From: Methylophaga sp.
GTDB lineage: Bacteria; Pseudomonadota; Gammaproteobacteria; Nitrosococcales; Methylophagaceae
Length of the DNA stretch: 7,172 nucleotides
Assembly (NCBI GenBank): GCA_013139345.1
Contig: WTAY01000183.1
Coordinates: 1-7,172 of the forward strand
Direction of reading: 5' to 3'
Of this stretch, positions 1 through 6,282 are shown piece after piece. A program made the translations under genes and the position numbers. Under the pieces are notes generated by a model. It searched no databases, was not told the DNA's origin, and was given only the letters and a program-made list of their open reading frames with translations. The first letter of the stretch is position 1; each line of letters begins with the position of its first letter.

Positions 1-239
1 ATATGTTGGATCGCAAGCTATTACTTGCCATTATTGAAAAATTCGAAGGTGGCCCTGTTGGTGTAGATAATTTAGCCGCAGCGATTGGTGAAGAGCGAGG
101 CACAATTGAAGATGTGTTAGAGCCATTTCTCATTCAAGAAGGTTTTATTATGCGAACACCTAGAGGTCGAGTTGCCACCAAACGTGCATGGTTACACTTA
201 GGCCTATCGCCTGCTTTGGCTGATGATATTAATGATTGA
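1..239 (+). CDS. ruvB: RuvB, Holliday junction branch-migration helicase (C-terminal fragment, 5' end outside window)
   Basis: This is the last ~78 residues of RuvB, the AAA+ motor that, with RuvA, drives branch migration of Holliday junctions before RuvC cleavage. The reading frame is open to the left edge, and the ATG at position 3 is an internal Met, not a start. The visible part is the C-terminal winged-helix DNA-binding domain. It contains the family-typical stretches DRKLLLAIIEKF, GGPVG, EERGTIEDVLEPFLIQ and the basic turn RTPRGR, ending about 20 residues after it as RuvB proteins usually do. The ATPase core with Walker motifs lies upstream and is not seen. The stop codon overlaps the start region of ybgC, so ruvB is probably co-transcribed with the tol genes, an arrangement also known in pseudomonads. 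The family assignment is very secure. Confidence 0.96.
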   Translation, partial: MLDRKLLLAIIEKFEGGPVGVDNLAAAIGEERGTIEDVLEPFLIQEGFIMRTPRGRVATKRAWLHLGLSPALADDIND

Positions 240-630
240 TTTTGAATGGCCGATCCGCGTTTATTATGAAGATACCGATAGTGGTGGTGTTGTTTATCAT
301 TCCAACTATCTCAATTTCATGGAACGAGCTCGTACTGAGTGGCTGAGAAGCTTGGGTTTTGAGCAAGATGATTTAATTACCGAACATCAGTGCATTTTTG
401 CTGTACATTCAATGCAGCTAAAGTTTAAACGTCCTGCAAAATTTAATGATTCCTTGATAGTTCGCTCACAGTTAATTAAAGCCGTGGGTGCTAGAATGGA
501 ATTTGAACAAAAAATTGTTCGTGATGGTGAACTGTTGTGTGAAGCAGCGGTCAAAATCGCGTGTTTAGATGTAAACCGGTTTCGACCTAAGTCGTTACCT
601 TCCTTTATTTTGACGGAGATTACAAAGTGA
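232..630 (+). CDS. ybgC: YbgC, Tol-Pal-associated acyl-CoA/acyl-ACP thioesterase
   Basis: This is a single-domain hotdog-fold thioesterase of the 4-hydroxybenzoyl-CoA thioesterase family, expected in the cytoplasm and thought to hydrolyse acyl-CoA or interact with acyl-carrier protein in phospholipid metabolism. The N-terminus shows the signature YYEDTDSGGVVYHSNY; the second Asp of EDTD (Asp16 from this start) matches the catalytic Asp18 of E. coli YbgC, and the following YH is also conserved. ERARTEWLR is typical of the first long helix. At 132 aa it fits the usual ~130-140 aa. Two in-frame ATGs are possible, at 223 and 232, and neither has a good Shine-Dalgarno sequence. I chose 232 because it gives the shorter overlap (8 bases) with ruvB and a short leader before the conserved Trp; 223 would add three residues. 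The stop overlaps the tolQ start. The gene marks the beginning of the tol cluster in most gammaproteobacteria. Confidence 0.93.
   Translation: MIDFEWPIRVYYEDTDSGGVVYHSNYLNFMERARTEWLRSLGFEQDDLITEHQCIFAVHSMQLKFKRPAKFNDSLIVRSQLIKAVGARMEFEQKIVRDGELLCEAAVKIACLDVNRFRPKSLPSFILTEITK
614..617 (+). promoter_or_regulatory. Shine-Dalgarno site for tolQ (GTG start)
   Basis: GGAG lies inside the 3' end of ybgC, about 9 bases before the GTG at 627. It supports the non-ATG start of tolQ, which otherwise has no ATG until Met22. The GTGA stop/start overlap suggests that ribosomes finishing ybgC re-initiate here. Confidence 0.6.
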
Positions 631-1295
631 GCGCCGATCTTTCTTTGATAACCCTTATTTCTGAAGCTAGTTTATTAGTGAAATTGGTCATGCTGACCTT
701 GTTAATTATATCTATGTATTCATGGATGTTGATTTTCAAGAAACATGGTGAAATTTCTCAAGCAAAGCAAGATGCAGACAAATTTGAAGACAAATTTTGG
801 TCAGGAAATGAACTTAACAACCTTTATGAAGACATCTCGTCAAGACCACATGCAAGTCATGGTATGGAAGGTATTTTTGAAGTTGGTTTTAAAGAGTTTG
901 TACGTTTAAAAAAATCATCGTCAGATCCTGCTTTAGTTTTAGAAGGTGCACAACGTGTAATGCGAATTTCTTTGGCACGAGAAATTGATCGTTTAGAAAT
1001 GTCACTGCCTTTTCTTGCCACCGCAGGTTCTACCAGTCCATATATTGGTTTGTTTGGTACGGTGTGGGGAATTATGAATTCTTTCCGTGCATTAGGTGAT
1101 GTTCAGCAAGCCACTTTAGGCATGGTTGCTCCAGGTATTGCCGAAGCGCTTATTGCGACTGCAATGGGGCTGTTTGCCGCGATTCCAGCGGTTGTTGCTT
1201 ATAATAAATATTCACATGAAGTTGAGCGATTGATTAACCGTTACGATACCTTTTTAGAAGAATTTTCTTCTATTTTACAACGTCAACACAGCTAA
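627..1295 (+). CDS. tolQ: TolQ, inner-membrane proton-channel subunit of the Tol-Pal motor
   Basis: TolQ belongs to the ExbB/MotA family and, with TolR, forms the proton-driven stator that energises TolA. The protein has 222 aa (E. coli 230) and three membrane segments at about residues 16-37, 127-150 and 168-192, with a large cytoplasmic loop (38-126) between the first two. The second and third segments contain the highly conserved blocks GSTSPYIGLFGTVWGIM and APGIAEALIATAMGLFAAIP. Thr145 and Thr178 fall at exactly the positions of the channel-lining threonines of E. coli TolQ. EFVRL and FEDKFWSG in the loop are also TolQ-like and separate it from ExbB. The start is a GTG at 627 that overlaps the ybgC stop by four bases (GTGA); GGAG at 614-617 provides a ribosome site about 9 bases upstream. 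tolR follows after 14 bases. Confidence 0.97.
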   Translation: MSADLSLITLISEASLLVKLVMLTLLIISMYSWMLIFKKHGEISQAKQDADKFEDKFWSGNELNNLYEDISSRPHASHGMEGIFEVGFKEFVRLKKSSSDPALVLEGAQRVMRISLAREIDRLEMSLPFLATAGSTSPYIGLFGTVWGIMNSFRALGDVQQATLGMVAPGIAEALIATAMGLFAAIPAVVAYNKYSHEVERLINRYDTFLEEFSSILQRQHS

Positions 1296-1309
1296 TCACG
1301 AGTTACGAT

Positions 1310-1759
1310 ATGGCTGCTTATAGACCAAGACAACGCCGTAAACCAATGGCTGAAATCAACGTAGTACCTTATATTGATGTGATGTTGGTATTGTTAATTA
1401 TCTTTATGATTACTGCACCAATGCTAACTCAAGGTATTAATGTTGATTTGCCTCAAGCCTCCGCAAATGTTGTTGAAACACCTGATGAGAATAGTGAGCC
1501 CTTAGTCGTGTCTGTTGATGCGGCAGGACTTTTTTATGTTGCGATTGGTGATAAACAAGATCAGCCGATTGATGCCCAGTTGTTGATGACAAAAGTGGCA
1601 GCAGTATTACGACGAAGCCCAAATACACCGATTATGATTAAAGGTGATAGTGCTGTTAATTATGGCCAAGTAGTCACTGCAATGGCTTTATTACAAAAGG
1701 CGGGTGCACCGAGTGTGGGCCTCATTACCAAACAACCTGAAGTGGCAGGTGAAAAATAG
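1310..1759 (+). CDS. tolR: TolR, membrane-anchored stator subunit of the Tol-Pal motor
   Basis: TolR is the ExbD/MotB-like partner of TolQ: a single N-terminal membrane helix carries the protonatable Asp, and a periplasmic domain follows. It has 149 aa (E. coli 142). The N-terminus is short and very basic (RPRQRRK), then AEINVVPYIDVMLVLLIIFMITAP, a membrane helix of about residues 21-41. Asp23 coincides in number with the essential Asp23 of E. coli TolR. The periplasmic part (42-149) begins with the conserved QGINVDLPQA and ends with GAPSVGLITK, equivalent to the C-terminal segment that interacts with the membrane in the family. The ATG at 1310 is the natural start because it leaves the basic leader intact; only weak purine content precedes it. 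It sits 14 bases after tolQ and one base before tolA, consistent with one translated operon. Confidence 0.97.
   Translation: MAAYRPRQRRKPMAEINVVPYIDVMLVLLIIFMITAPMLTQGINVDLPQASANVVETPDENSEPLVVSVDAAGLFYVAIGDKQDQPIDAQLLMTKVAAVLRRSPNTPIMIKGDSAVNYGQVVTAMALLQKAGAPSVGLITKQPEVAGEK
1747..1752 (+). promoter_or_regulatory. Shine-Dalgarno site deciding the tolA start
   Basis: AGGTGA lies in the last codons of tolR, 8 bases before the ATG at 1761. It favours that ATG over the in-frame ATG at 1704, which lies inside tolR, has no comparable site, and would put a non-conserved polar leader before the membrane helix. Confidence 0.65.
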
Positions 1760-1760
1760 G

Positions 1761-2840
1761 ATGATTGATAATATTCTGGCAGGAAGCTACTCACTACTAT
1801 TACATGCCGTGCTTTTAGGTTTATTCATCATTGGCATGGACTCGTCATCTAAACCTCATTTTGTGGCTCCAAAGAAAGTGGATATTGTGCAAGCTACTGT
1901 GATGGATGAAGCGCAAGTATTAGAAGAAATGATGCACTTGCAAGAGCTTGAAGATAAAAAGCTGCAAGAAGAGAAAGAGAGACAAACAAAAGTAGATGAA
2001 AAATTAGAAGAAACGCAAAAAGAGCTAGCGCGCAAAGAACGGGAATTTCTTGATCAGCAAGAAAGAGCAAAAATTGAGCAACAACAGCGTGATGTAAAGA
2101 CTCAACAAGAGCAGGATAAAATCAAACAGCTTGAGCAGCAGCGTAAGCTTGAAGATGACAAACGTATAAAGGCTGAGCAAGCTCGTAAAGTGGAAGAAGA
2201 TCGTACAAAAAAAGCTGAACAAGCACGTAAGTTGGAAGAAGATCGCAAACAAAAAGCCGAACAAGATCGTTTGCTTGCTGAAGAGTTAAAACAAAAAGCG
2301 GATAAAAAACGAAGAGAAGCGGAAGAAAAGCAACGTATAGCAGAAGCCGATCGTAAAGTTGAAGAACAACGACAACGTGATGCAGAAAGAAAAGCACAAC
2401 AAGCTGAAGAAGATGAGAAAAAACGACTTGCAAAATTAGAGCAAGATCGTAAAAAGGCAGAAGCACTTAAAAAGAAAAAAGAAGCCGAAAGACAGATGCA
2501 AGACAGTCTTGCAGAAGAGTTTGCAAAAGAAGCACAAGAGCGTGAAGCGACACGAGTTGCAGGTATTGTCGATATTGTGGTGTTACAGATTAAGCAAAAA
2601 GTGAAACGTAACTGGAATCGTTCTGGTGCCACGAAGAGTGGGCTTGAAGTAACCCTACATGTAAAATTGATGCCAGGTGGTGATGTTAAGCAAGTTTCTG
2701 TTATTAGAAGTAGTGGTAATGCCATTTTTGATCGTTCTGCTGAAACAGCCGTTTATAAAGCGGCACCATTACCTCAACCGAAAGATCCTAAAGCGGCTGC
2801 AGAGTTGCGTGATTTTCAATTTGTTTTTAAACCAGAGTAA
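1761..2840 (+). CDS. tolA: TolA, inner-membrane-anchored energy transducer with long coiled coil
   Basis: TolA spans the periplasm and passes motion from TolQR to TolB/Pal. From the ATG at 1761 it has 359 aa (E. coli 421). Domain I is a single membrane helix at about residues 5-26; Ser11 and His15 have the spacing of the S and H in the SHLS motif through which TolA contacts TolQ, but the later L and S positions appear to be Phe22 and Met26. Domain II (about 49-263) is an extremely charged Lys/Glu/Gln/Arg/Ala helix, including about seven tandem 14-residue units at 124-221. Domain III (about 264-359) is the globular TolB/Pal-binding domain, recognised by VKRNWNRS, GLEVTLHVKLMPGGDV and SSGNAIFDRSAETAVYKAAPLP. 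The whole protein lacks cysteine, so the domain III disulfide known in E. coli is absent. An ATG 57 bases upstream (1704) is in frame but lies inside tolR. Long reverse-strand open frames across domain II are composition artefacts. Confidence 0.95.
   Translation: MIDNILAGSYSLLLHAVLLGLFIIGMDSSSKPHFVAPKKVDIVQATVMDEAQVLEEMMHLQELEDKKLQEEKERQTKVDEKLEETQKELARKEREFLDQQERAKIEQQQRDVKTQQEQDKIKQLEQQRKLEDDKRIKAEQARKVEEDRTKKAEQARKLEEDRKQKAEQDRLLAEELKQKADKKRREAEEKQRIAEADRKVEEQRQRDAERKAQQAEEDEKKRLAKLEQDRKKAEALKKKKEAERQMQDSLAEEFAKEAQEREATRVAGIVDIVVLQIKQKVKRNWNRSGATKSGLEVTLHVKLMPGGDVKQVSVIRSSGNAIFDRSAETAVYKAAPLPQPKDPKAAAELRDFQFVFKPE
2130..2423 (+). repeat. Degenerate 42-bp tandem repeat (about 7 units) in tolA domain II
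   Basis: Seven consecutive 42-base units encode 14-residue blocks starting at TolA residues 124, 138, 152, 166, 180, 194 and 208. Units 2 and 3 are closest (AEQARKVEEDRTKK and AEQARKLEEDRKQK); the outer units, for example LEQQRKLEDDKRIK and AEADRKVEEQRQRD, are more diverged. The last unit (208-221) is the weakest. The period is exactly two heptads, so gain or loss of a unit would preserve both reading frame and coiled-coil phase. Synonymous codons differ between units, so these are old duplications rather than a recent expansion. Confidence 0.8.
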
Positions 2841-2852
2841 GAAGGTGAAATA

Positions 2853-4148
2853 ATGACTAAACGATGGTTAGCCTCATTTTGGCTATTAGCACTACTTTTA
2901 CCGTGGCAGGCTCAGGCATTAATTATTGAGATTACGGGCGGTTCAGAAGCTGCACTTCCTATTGCTATAGTTCCTTTTGGCAGTGAAGGTTTTTCTGCTC
3001 CGGAAGATATTTCTGCTGTTATTCAAAATGATTTATCGCGTAGTGGTCGTTTTTCACCTTTGCCAGAAAGTGATTTAATTTCTTCACCTCATGAAAAATC
3101 TGAGATTAATTTTAAGGATTGGCGTTTATTACGTTCAGAAGGCTTATTGGTTGGCAAAGTGAGCAGTGTCGATGGCGAGACATATCAGGTTCAATTTCAG
3201 CTATTTGATGTATATAAAGGTCAGCAATTAGTGGGTAAACGTTATCAGGTACCTGCATCAGGACTTCGTCGCTTAGCCCATCAAATTTCTGACCAAGTGT
3301 ATCAAGCCTTAACAGGAGAGATAGGCGTGTTTTCAACACGATTAGCATTTGTCTCTGTTAGAGATAATAGCGATGGAAGCAAACGTTATACCTTACAAGT
3401 CTCAGACTCTGATGGTGCGAACCCGAGAACTGTTCTGCAATCTAAACAACCTATTTTGTCACCTAATTGGGCATCTGATGGTGAGCGTTTAGCCTATGTC
3501 TCATTTGAAAATGGAAAGGCAGAAGTCTTTGTACAAGAAATGCGTAGTGGACGACGAAATTCAGTTGCAGCGTTTAAAGGTTTAAATAGTGCGCCAGCAT
3601 GGTCTCCAGATGGAAAAAAACTAGCATTAACATTATCGAAAGCAGGTAATCCAGAAATCTATGTGTTGGAGTTAGCATCAGGTAAATTATCTCGTGTTAC
3701 TCATAACTCACAAGCCATTGATACGGAAGCTGTGTGGATGCCAAATAGCAGAGAGTTATTATTTACCTCAGATCGAGGCGGTCGCCCGCAAATTTATAAA
3801 GTATCTGCAGACGGTGGTCGAGCAAAACGAGTTACATTTGAAGGCCGATATAATGCCTCGCCTGACATCTCATCAGATGGTCGAACGCTTGCGATGGTGC
3901 ACGGCTTAAATGGACAGTTTTATATTGCAGTACAAGATTTAGATTCTGGGGCAGTGCTTGTCTTGACTGAAACTGGACGCGATGAATCACCAAGCTTTGC
4001 GCCTAATGGTCGTATGATCCTGTATGCTACCGAGAAAAATAGTCATGGCGAATTAGCTGCAGTATCTGTTGATGGTCGAATTCATCAACGTTTAGGTGAA
4101 TCAGATCGTGATGTACGTGAACCTGCATGGTCACCAATACGAAAATAA
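2853..4148 (+). CDS. tolB: TolB, periplasmic beta-propeller protein of the Tol-Pal system
   Basis: TolB is a periplasmic protein that binds Pal through its propeller and TolA through its flexible mature N-terminus. It has 431 aa (E. coli 430). A Sec signal peptide is clear: basic MTKRW, hydrophobic core, and AQA before a likely cleavage between Ala22 and Leu23, giving a mature start LIIEITGG that corresponds to the TolA-binding TolB box. The N-terminal alpha/beta domain (about 36-155) contains PIAIVPFG and DLSRSGRFSPL. The C-terminal part (about 160-431) is a six-bladed propeller with repeated WD40-like-beta (PD40) motifs: SPNWASDGERLAYVS, APAWSPDGKKLALT, AVWMPNSRELLFTSDRGG, SPDISSDGRTLAMV, SPSFAPNGRMILYAT and a final EPAWSP strand. 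AAGGTGA just upstream (2842-2848) serves as ribosome site. It is 12 bases after tolA and 25 before pal. Confidence 0.98.
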   Translation: MTKRWLASFWLLALLLPWQAQALIIEITGGSEAALPIAIVPFGSEGFSAPEDISAVIQNDLSRSGRFSPLPESDLISSPHEKSEINFKDWRLLRSEGLLVGKVSSVDGETYQVQFQLFDVYKGQQLVGKRYQVPASGLRRLAHQISDQVYQALTGEIGVFSTRLAFVSVRDNSDGSKRYTLQVSDSDGANPRTVLQSKQPILSPNWASDGERLAYVSFENGKAEVFVQEMRSGRRNSVAAFKGLNSAPAWSPDGKKLALTLSKAGNPEIYVLELASGKLSRVTHNSQAIDTEAVWMPNSRELLFTSDRGGRPQIYKVSADGGRAKRVTFEGRYNASPDISSDGRTLAMVHGLNGQFYIAVQDLDSGAVLVLTETGRDESPSFAPNGRMILYATEKNSHGELAAVSVDGRIHQRLGESDRDVREPAWSPIRK

Positions 4149-4160
4149 TGGGATCCTTTG

Positions 4161-4166
4161 AGGAGA
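4161..4166 (+). promoter_or_regulatory. Strong Shine-Dalgarno site for pal
   Basis: AGGAGA stands 7 bases before the pal ATG and is the closest to consensus of the ribosome sites in this window. This fits the high copy number expected of Pal, a major outer-membrane lipoprotein, compared with the motor proteins encoded upstream. The expression inference is mine. Confidence 0.7.
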
Positions 4167-4173
4167 GTTTAAA

Positions 4174-4767
4174 ATGAAATTATTAAAATTAACAGCTGGA
4201 TTATTGACGTTAATATGGCTCACTGGTTGTACTACTTTGGGTGGAAATAAAGAGTCGGATGCAGGTGCTGCAGGTAGTGATGTTGTTGTTGAAGATCGCA
4301 ATGCAGACACGTCAGGGATTGATGGTGAGAATGCATCAGGTTCTGATATTGATGGTGGTGCAGAAACTCTGGTTATTGCCGGTGAAGAGCAATTTCAAGG
4401 CGGTGACGTATTAGATGATCCGAATAGTCCATTATCAAATCGTGTTGTTTATTTCGAATATGATAGCAGTACAGTTAGAGAAGAAGACTTAACAACATTA
4501 GAGGCACATGCTGCTTACTTGGGTGAGAACCCAAGCGTGACAATTCGTTTAGTTGGCCATACCGACGAACGTGGGTCACGAGAATATAATCTTGCTTTGG
4601 GCGAACGTCGTGCACTGTCTATTCGTCAGACTTTGATGTTGCAAGGTGCAAGTGTTAAACAATTTCAAGTAACAAGCTTTGGTGAAGAGCGTACCGATGT
4701 TGAGGGTCATGATGAAGCTGCATGGCAACAAAACCGTCGCGTTGAATTGAATTACGTAGGACGTTAG
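4174..4767 (+). CDS. pal: Pal, peptidoglycan-associated outer-membrane lipoprotein
   Basis: Pal anchors the outer membrane to peptidoglycan and interacts with TolB and TolA. It has 197 aa (E. coli 173; OprL of Pseudomonas is also short). The lipoprotein signal has the lipobox Leu16-Thr-Gly-Cys19, so Cys19 should be lipidated. The next residue is Thr, not Asp, consistent with sorting to the outer membrane. Residues about 20-88 are a flexible, acidic Gly/Ser/Asp-rich linker, longer than in E. coli. The OmpA-like domain (about 90-197) starts VVYFEYDSS and carries the diaminopimelate-binding region GHTDERGSREYNLALGERRA (128-147), in which Asp131 and Arg146 are the expected peptidoglycan ligands. 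It ends with QQNRRVELNY, typical of the family. The start at 4174 is fixed by the ribosome site and by the lipoprotein signal. Confidence 0.98.
   Translation: MKLLKLTAGLLTLIWLTGCTTLGGNKESDAGAAGSDVVVEDRNADTSGIDGENASGSDIDGGAETLVIAGEEQFQGGDVLDDPNSPLSNRVVYFEYDSSTVREEDLTTLEAHAAYLGENPSVTIRLVGHTDERGSREYNLALGERRALSIRQTLMLQGASVKQFQVTSFGEERTDVEGHDEAAWQQNRRVELNYVGR
4758..4761 (+). promoter_or_regulatory. Shine-Dalgarno site deciding the cpoB start
   Basis: AGGA in the last codons of pal is 8 bases before the ATG at 4770. Three in-frame ATGs are clustered (4770, 4773, 4779); spacing is best for the first, acceptable for the second and too long (17 bases) for the third. All three keep a workable signal peptide. 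Confidence 0.5.
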
Positions 4768-4769
4768 AA

Positions 4770-5615
4770 ATGATGAAAATGGCTAAAAAATCATTGATTG
4801 TTGCAATGATGTTATCACCTTTGATGGCAAATACTGTTTGGGCTGATGAAGCAGCTTTGACACAACGAATTGATCGTTTAGAGCGAATTATTCAAGGACA
4901 AGGACTTGTTTCATTGCTAGGGCGTGTCGATCAATTACAAAATGAAATTCAGCGTTTGAATGGTGAAAATGAATCATTAAGTCATGAATTAGAAATGATG
5001 AAAAAACGTCAACGTGATTTGTACTTAGATATTGACCAACGTTTACAAGCTCAGTCTGTCATTGCACCGATACCTACTGTAATTCCAGAAATGAATACGG
5101 TACAAGAAACGACAGCAGTCGAGAGTAGTGATATTACAGCAACAGTACCTGAAGTGGCAGAAGTTCAAGTTGAAAATGCAACAAATGCTGAGACAGTAGT
5201 GGTTCCTGAGGCGACTCCCGTTGCCGTAGAAAATGGTGAGGCAGCCTATCAATCAGCGTTGCAAACATTGCGTAGTGGGCAATATGAACAAGCAATTACA
5301 GCATTATCTGCATTCCCAGAGCAGTACCCGCAAAGCAGCTATCTACCCAATGCGTATTACTGGCAAGGTGAAGCCAATTATGTTTTGCGTCACTTTGATT
5401 TAGCGATTGCTGCTTTTCAAACTGTTCTTGATCGCTTCCCAGAGAGCAGTAAAGTTGCCGATGCGACCTTGAAGAAAGGCTTTAGTCAATATGAGTTAGA
5501 GCAGCTAGAGTTAGCTACTGCAACATTAACAGGTGTTATTGAACAATATCCTAATACTTCAGCAGCACGTTTAGCAAAAGTTAGACTAGATCGAATCAAA
5601 CAAGCTACACGATAA
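4770..5615 (+). CDS. cpoB: CpoB (YbgF), periplasmic coordinator of Tol-Pal and peptidoglycan synthesis
   Basis: In E. coli, CpoB binds TolA and PBP1B-LpoB and coordinates outer-membrane constriction with septal wall synthesis. This protein has 281 aa (E. coli 263). It starts with a Sec signal peptide (basic KMAKK, hydrophobic core, likely cleavage VWA|D after Ala25). Then comes an N-terminal coiled coil (about 28-95) rich in spaced Leu/Ile, the family's trimerisation domain. A low-complexity linker rich in Val, Thr, Glu and Pro follows (about 96-155). The C-terminal half (about 157-281) holds three TPR-type repeats, near 157-190, 194-227 and 231-264, with the recurring YPQSS/FPESS/YPNTS turns typical of CpoB. 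It begins two bases after the pal stop, so translation is probably coupled. The linker is longer and more repetitive in composition than I would expect. Confidence 0.95.
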   Translation: MMKMAKKSLIVAMMLSPLMANTVWADEAALTQRIDRLERIIQGQGLVSLLGRVDQLQNEIQRLNGENESLSHELEMMKKRQRDLYLDIDQRLQAQSVIAPIPTVIPEMNTVQETTAVESSDITATVPEVAEVQVENATNAETVVVPEATPVAVENGEAAYQSALQTLRSGQYEQAITALSAFPEQYPQSSYLPNAYYWQGEANYVLRHFDLAIAAFQTVLDRFPESSKVADATLKKGFSQYELEQLELATATLTGVIEQYPNTSAARLAKVRLDRIKQATR

Positions 5616-5640
5616 ATCGTTTTATAGTTCGGAAGAAGAT

Positions 5641-6282
5641 ATGGCACAGTGCCGCATTACAGAAATATTCTATTCACTACAAGGTGAGACTCGAACGGTT
5701 GGTTTACCAACAGTTTTTGTTCGCTTAACAGGGTGTCCTTTACGCTGTACGTATTGTGATACTGCCTATGCCTTTCATGGTGGTGAAAAAAGAGATATCA
5801 ATGATATCGTAGATGAAGTCAGTACTTATAAGTCTCGCTACATTACAGTGACCGGCGGAGAGCCTCTAGCTCAAGTGACATGTCATGAATTATTGTCATC
5901 GCTGTGCGACCTTGGCTCTGAAGTTTCACTAGAAACTAGCGGAGCGATGGATATTACTGCTGTTGATCCTCGCGTAGTTATCGTGATGGATTTAAAGACA
6001 CCGGCATCTGGTGAAGAATCGAAGAATAAATACGACAATATCGCCAAGCTCAAACAGCAAGATCAGCTGAAATTTGTTATTTGTGATCGAAATGATTATG
6101 ACTGGGCATGTCAGAAGTTAGCAGAATATGATCTAGCTAATCGCTGTGAAGTCTTATTTTCACCGGTACATGGTGAACTCAAACCTGCCGAGCTTGCTGA
6201 TTGGATTGTTGAAGATAACTTACCGGTAAGAATGCAGATCCAAATACATAAATACCTGTGGGGAGATGAACAAGGCCGATGA
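5641..6282 (+). CDS. queE: QueE, 7-carboxy-7-deazaguanine synthase (radical SAM)
   Basis: QueE converts 6-carboxy-5,6,7,8-tetrahydropterin to 7-carboxy-7-deazaguanine (CDG), the ring-contraction step toward preQ0 and queuosine in tRNA. It has 213 aa, normal for the family. The radical-SAM cluster motif CxxxCxxC is present as GCPLRCTYCD (Cys32, Cys36, Cys39), preceded by FYSLQGE, a QueE hallmark for substrate binding. The SAM-binding TGGEP is at 71-75, ETSG at 98-101 and the C-terminal QIHKYLWG at 201-208. The ATG at 5641 has a purine-rich site (GGAAGAAG, 5631-5638) just upstream. It lies 25 bases after cpoB with no visible terminator, so it may be read through from the tol operon. It overlaps queC by four bases (ATGA). 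No queD or queF is in the window. Confidence 0.97.
   Translation: MAQCRITEIFYSLQGETRTVGLPTVFVRLTGCPLRCTYCDTAYAFHGGEKRDINDIVDEVSTYKSRYITVTGGEPLAQVTCHELLSSLCDLGSEVSLETSGAMDITAVDPRVVIVMDLKTPASGEESKNKYDNIAKLKQQDQLKFVICDRNDYDWACQKLAEYDLANRCEVLFSPVHGELKPAELADWIVEDNLPVRMQIQIHKYLWGDEQGR

Noticed and set aside
1437..1628. Reverse-strand open frames inside tolR (1437-1628), tolB (3112-3348) and cpoB (5043-5252)
   Set aside because: All are fully embedded in certain genes, lack start signals and have no domain-like sequence.
1704..1760. N-terminal extension of TolA from the ATG at 1704
   Set aside because: It lies inside tolR, lacks a ribosome site and would add 19 polar residues unlike TolA. The ATG at 1761 has AGGTGA at good spacing and puts the membrane helix near the N-terminus.
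2102..2725. Long reverse-strand open frame (207 codons, Ser/Cys/Phe/Leu-rich) opposite tolA, with two shorter ones (2025-2264, 2122-2466)
   Set aside because: They are mirror images of the Lys/Glu/Gln-rich codons of the TolA coiled coil, which rarely give stop codons on the other strand. The predicted proteins are low-complexity, with no domain and no ribosome site, and the tolA frame is certain.
3694..3909. 71-codon open frame on the + strand inside tolB
   Set aside because: It is out of frame within the TolB propeller, which is continuous and well conserved, and it shows no recognisable protein features.
5616..5640. Possible preQ1 riboswitch or promoter before queE
   Set aside because: Only 25 bases separate cpoB and queE, too short for a riboswitch aptamer plus expression platform, and no -35/-10 pair is visible there.
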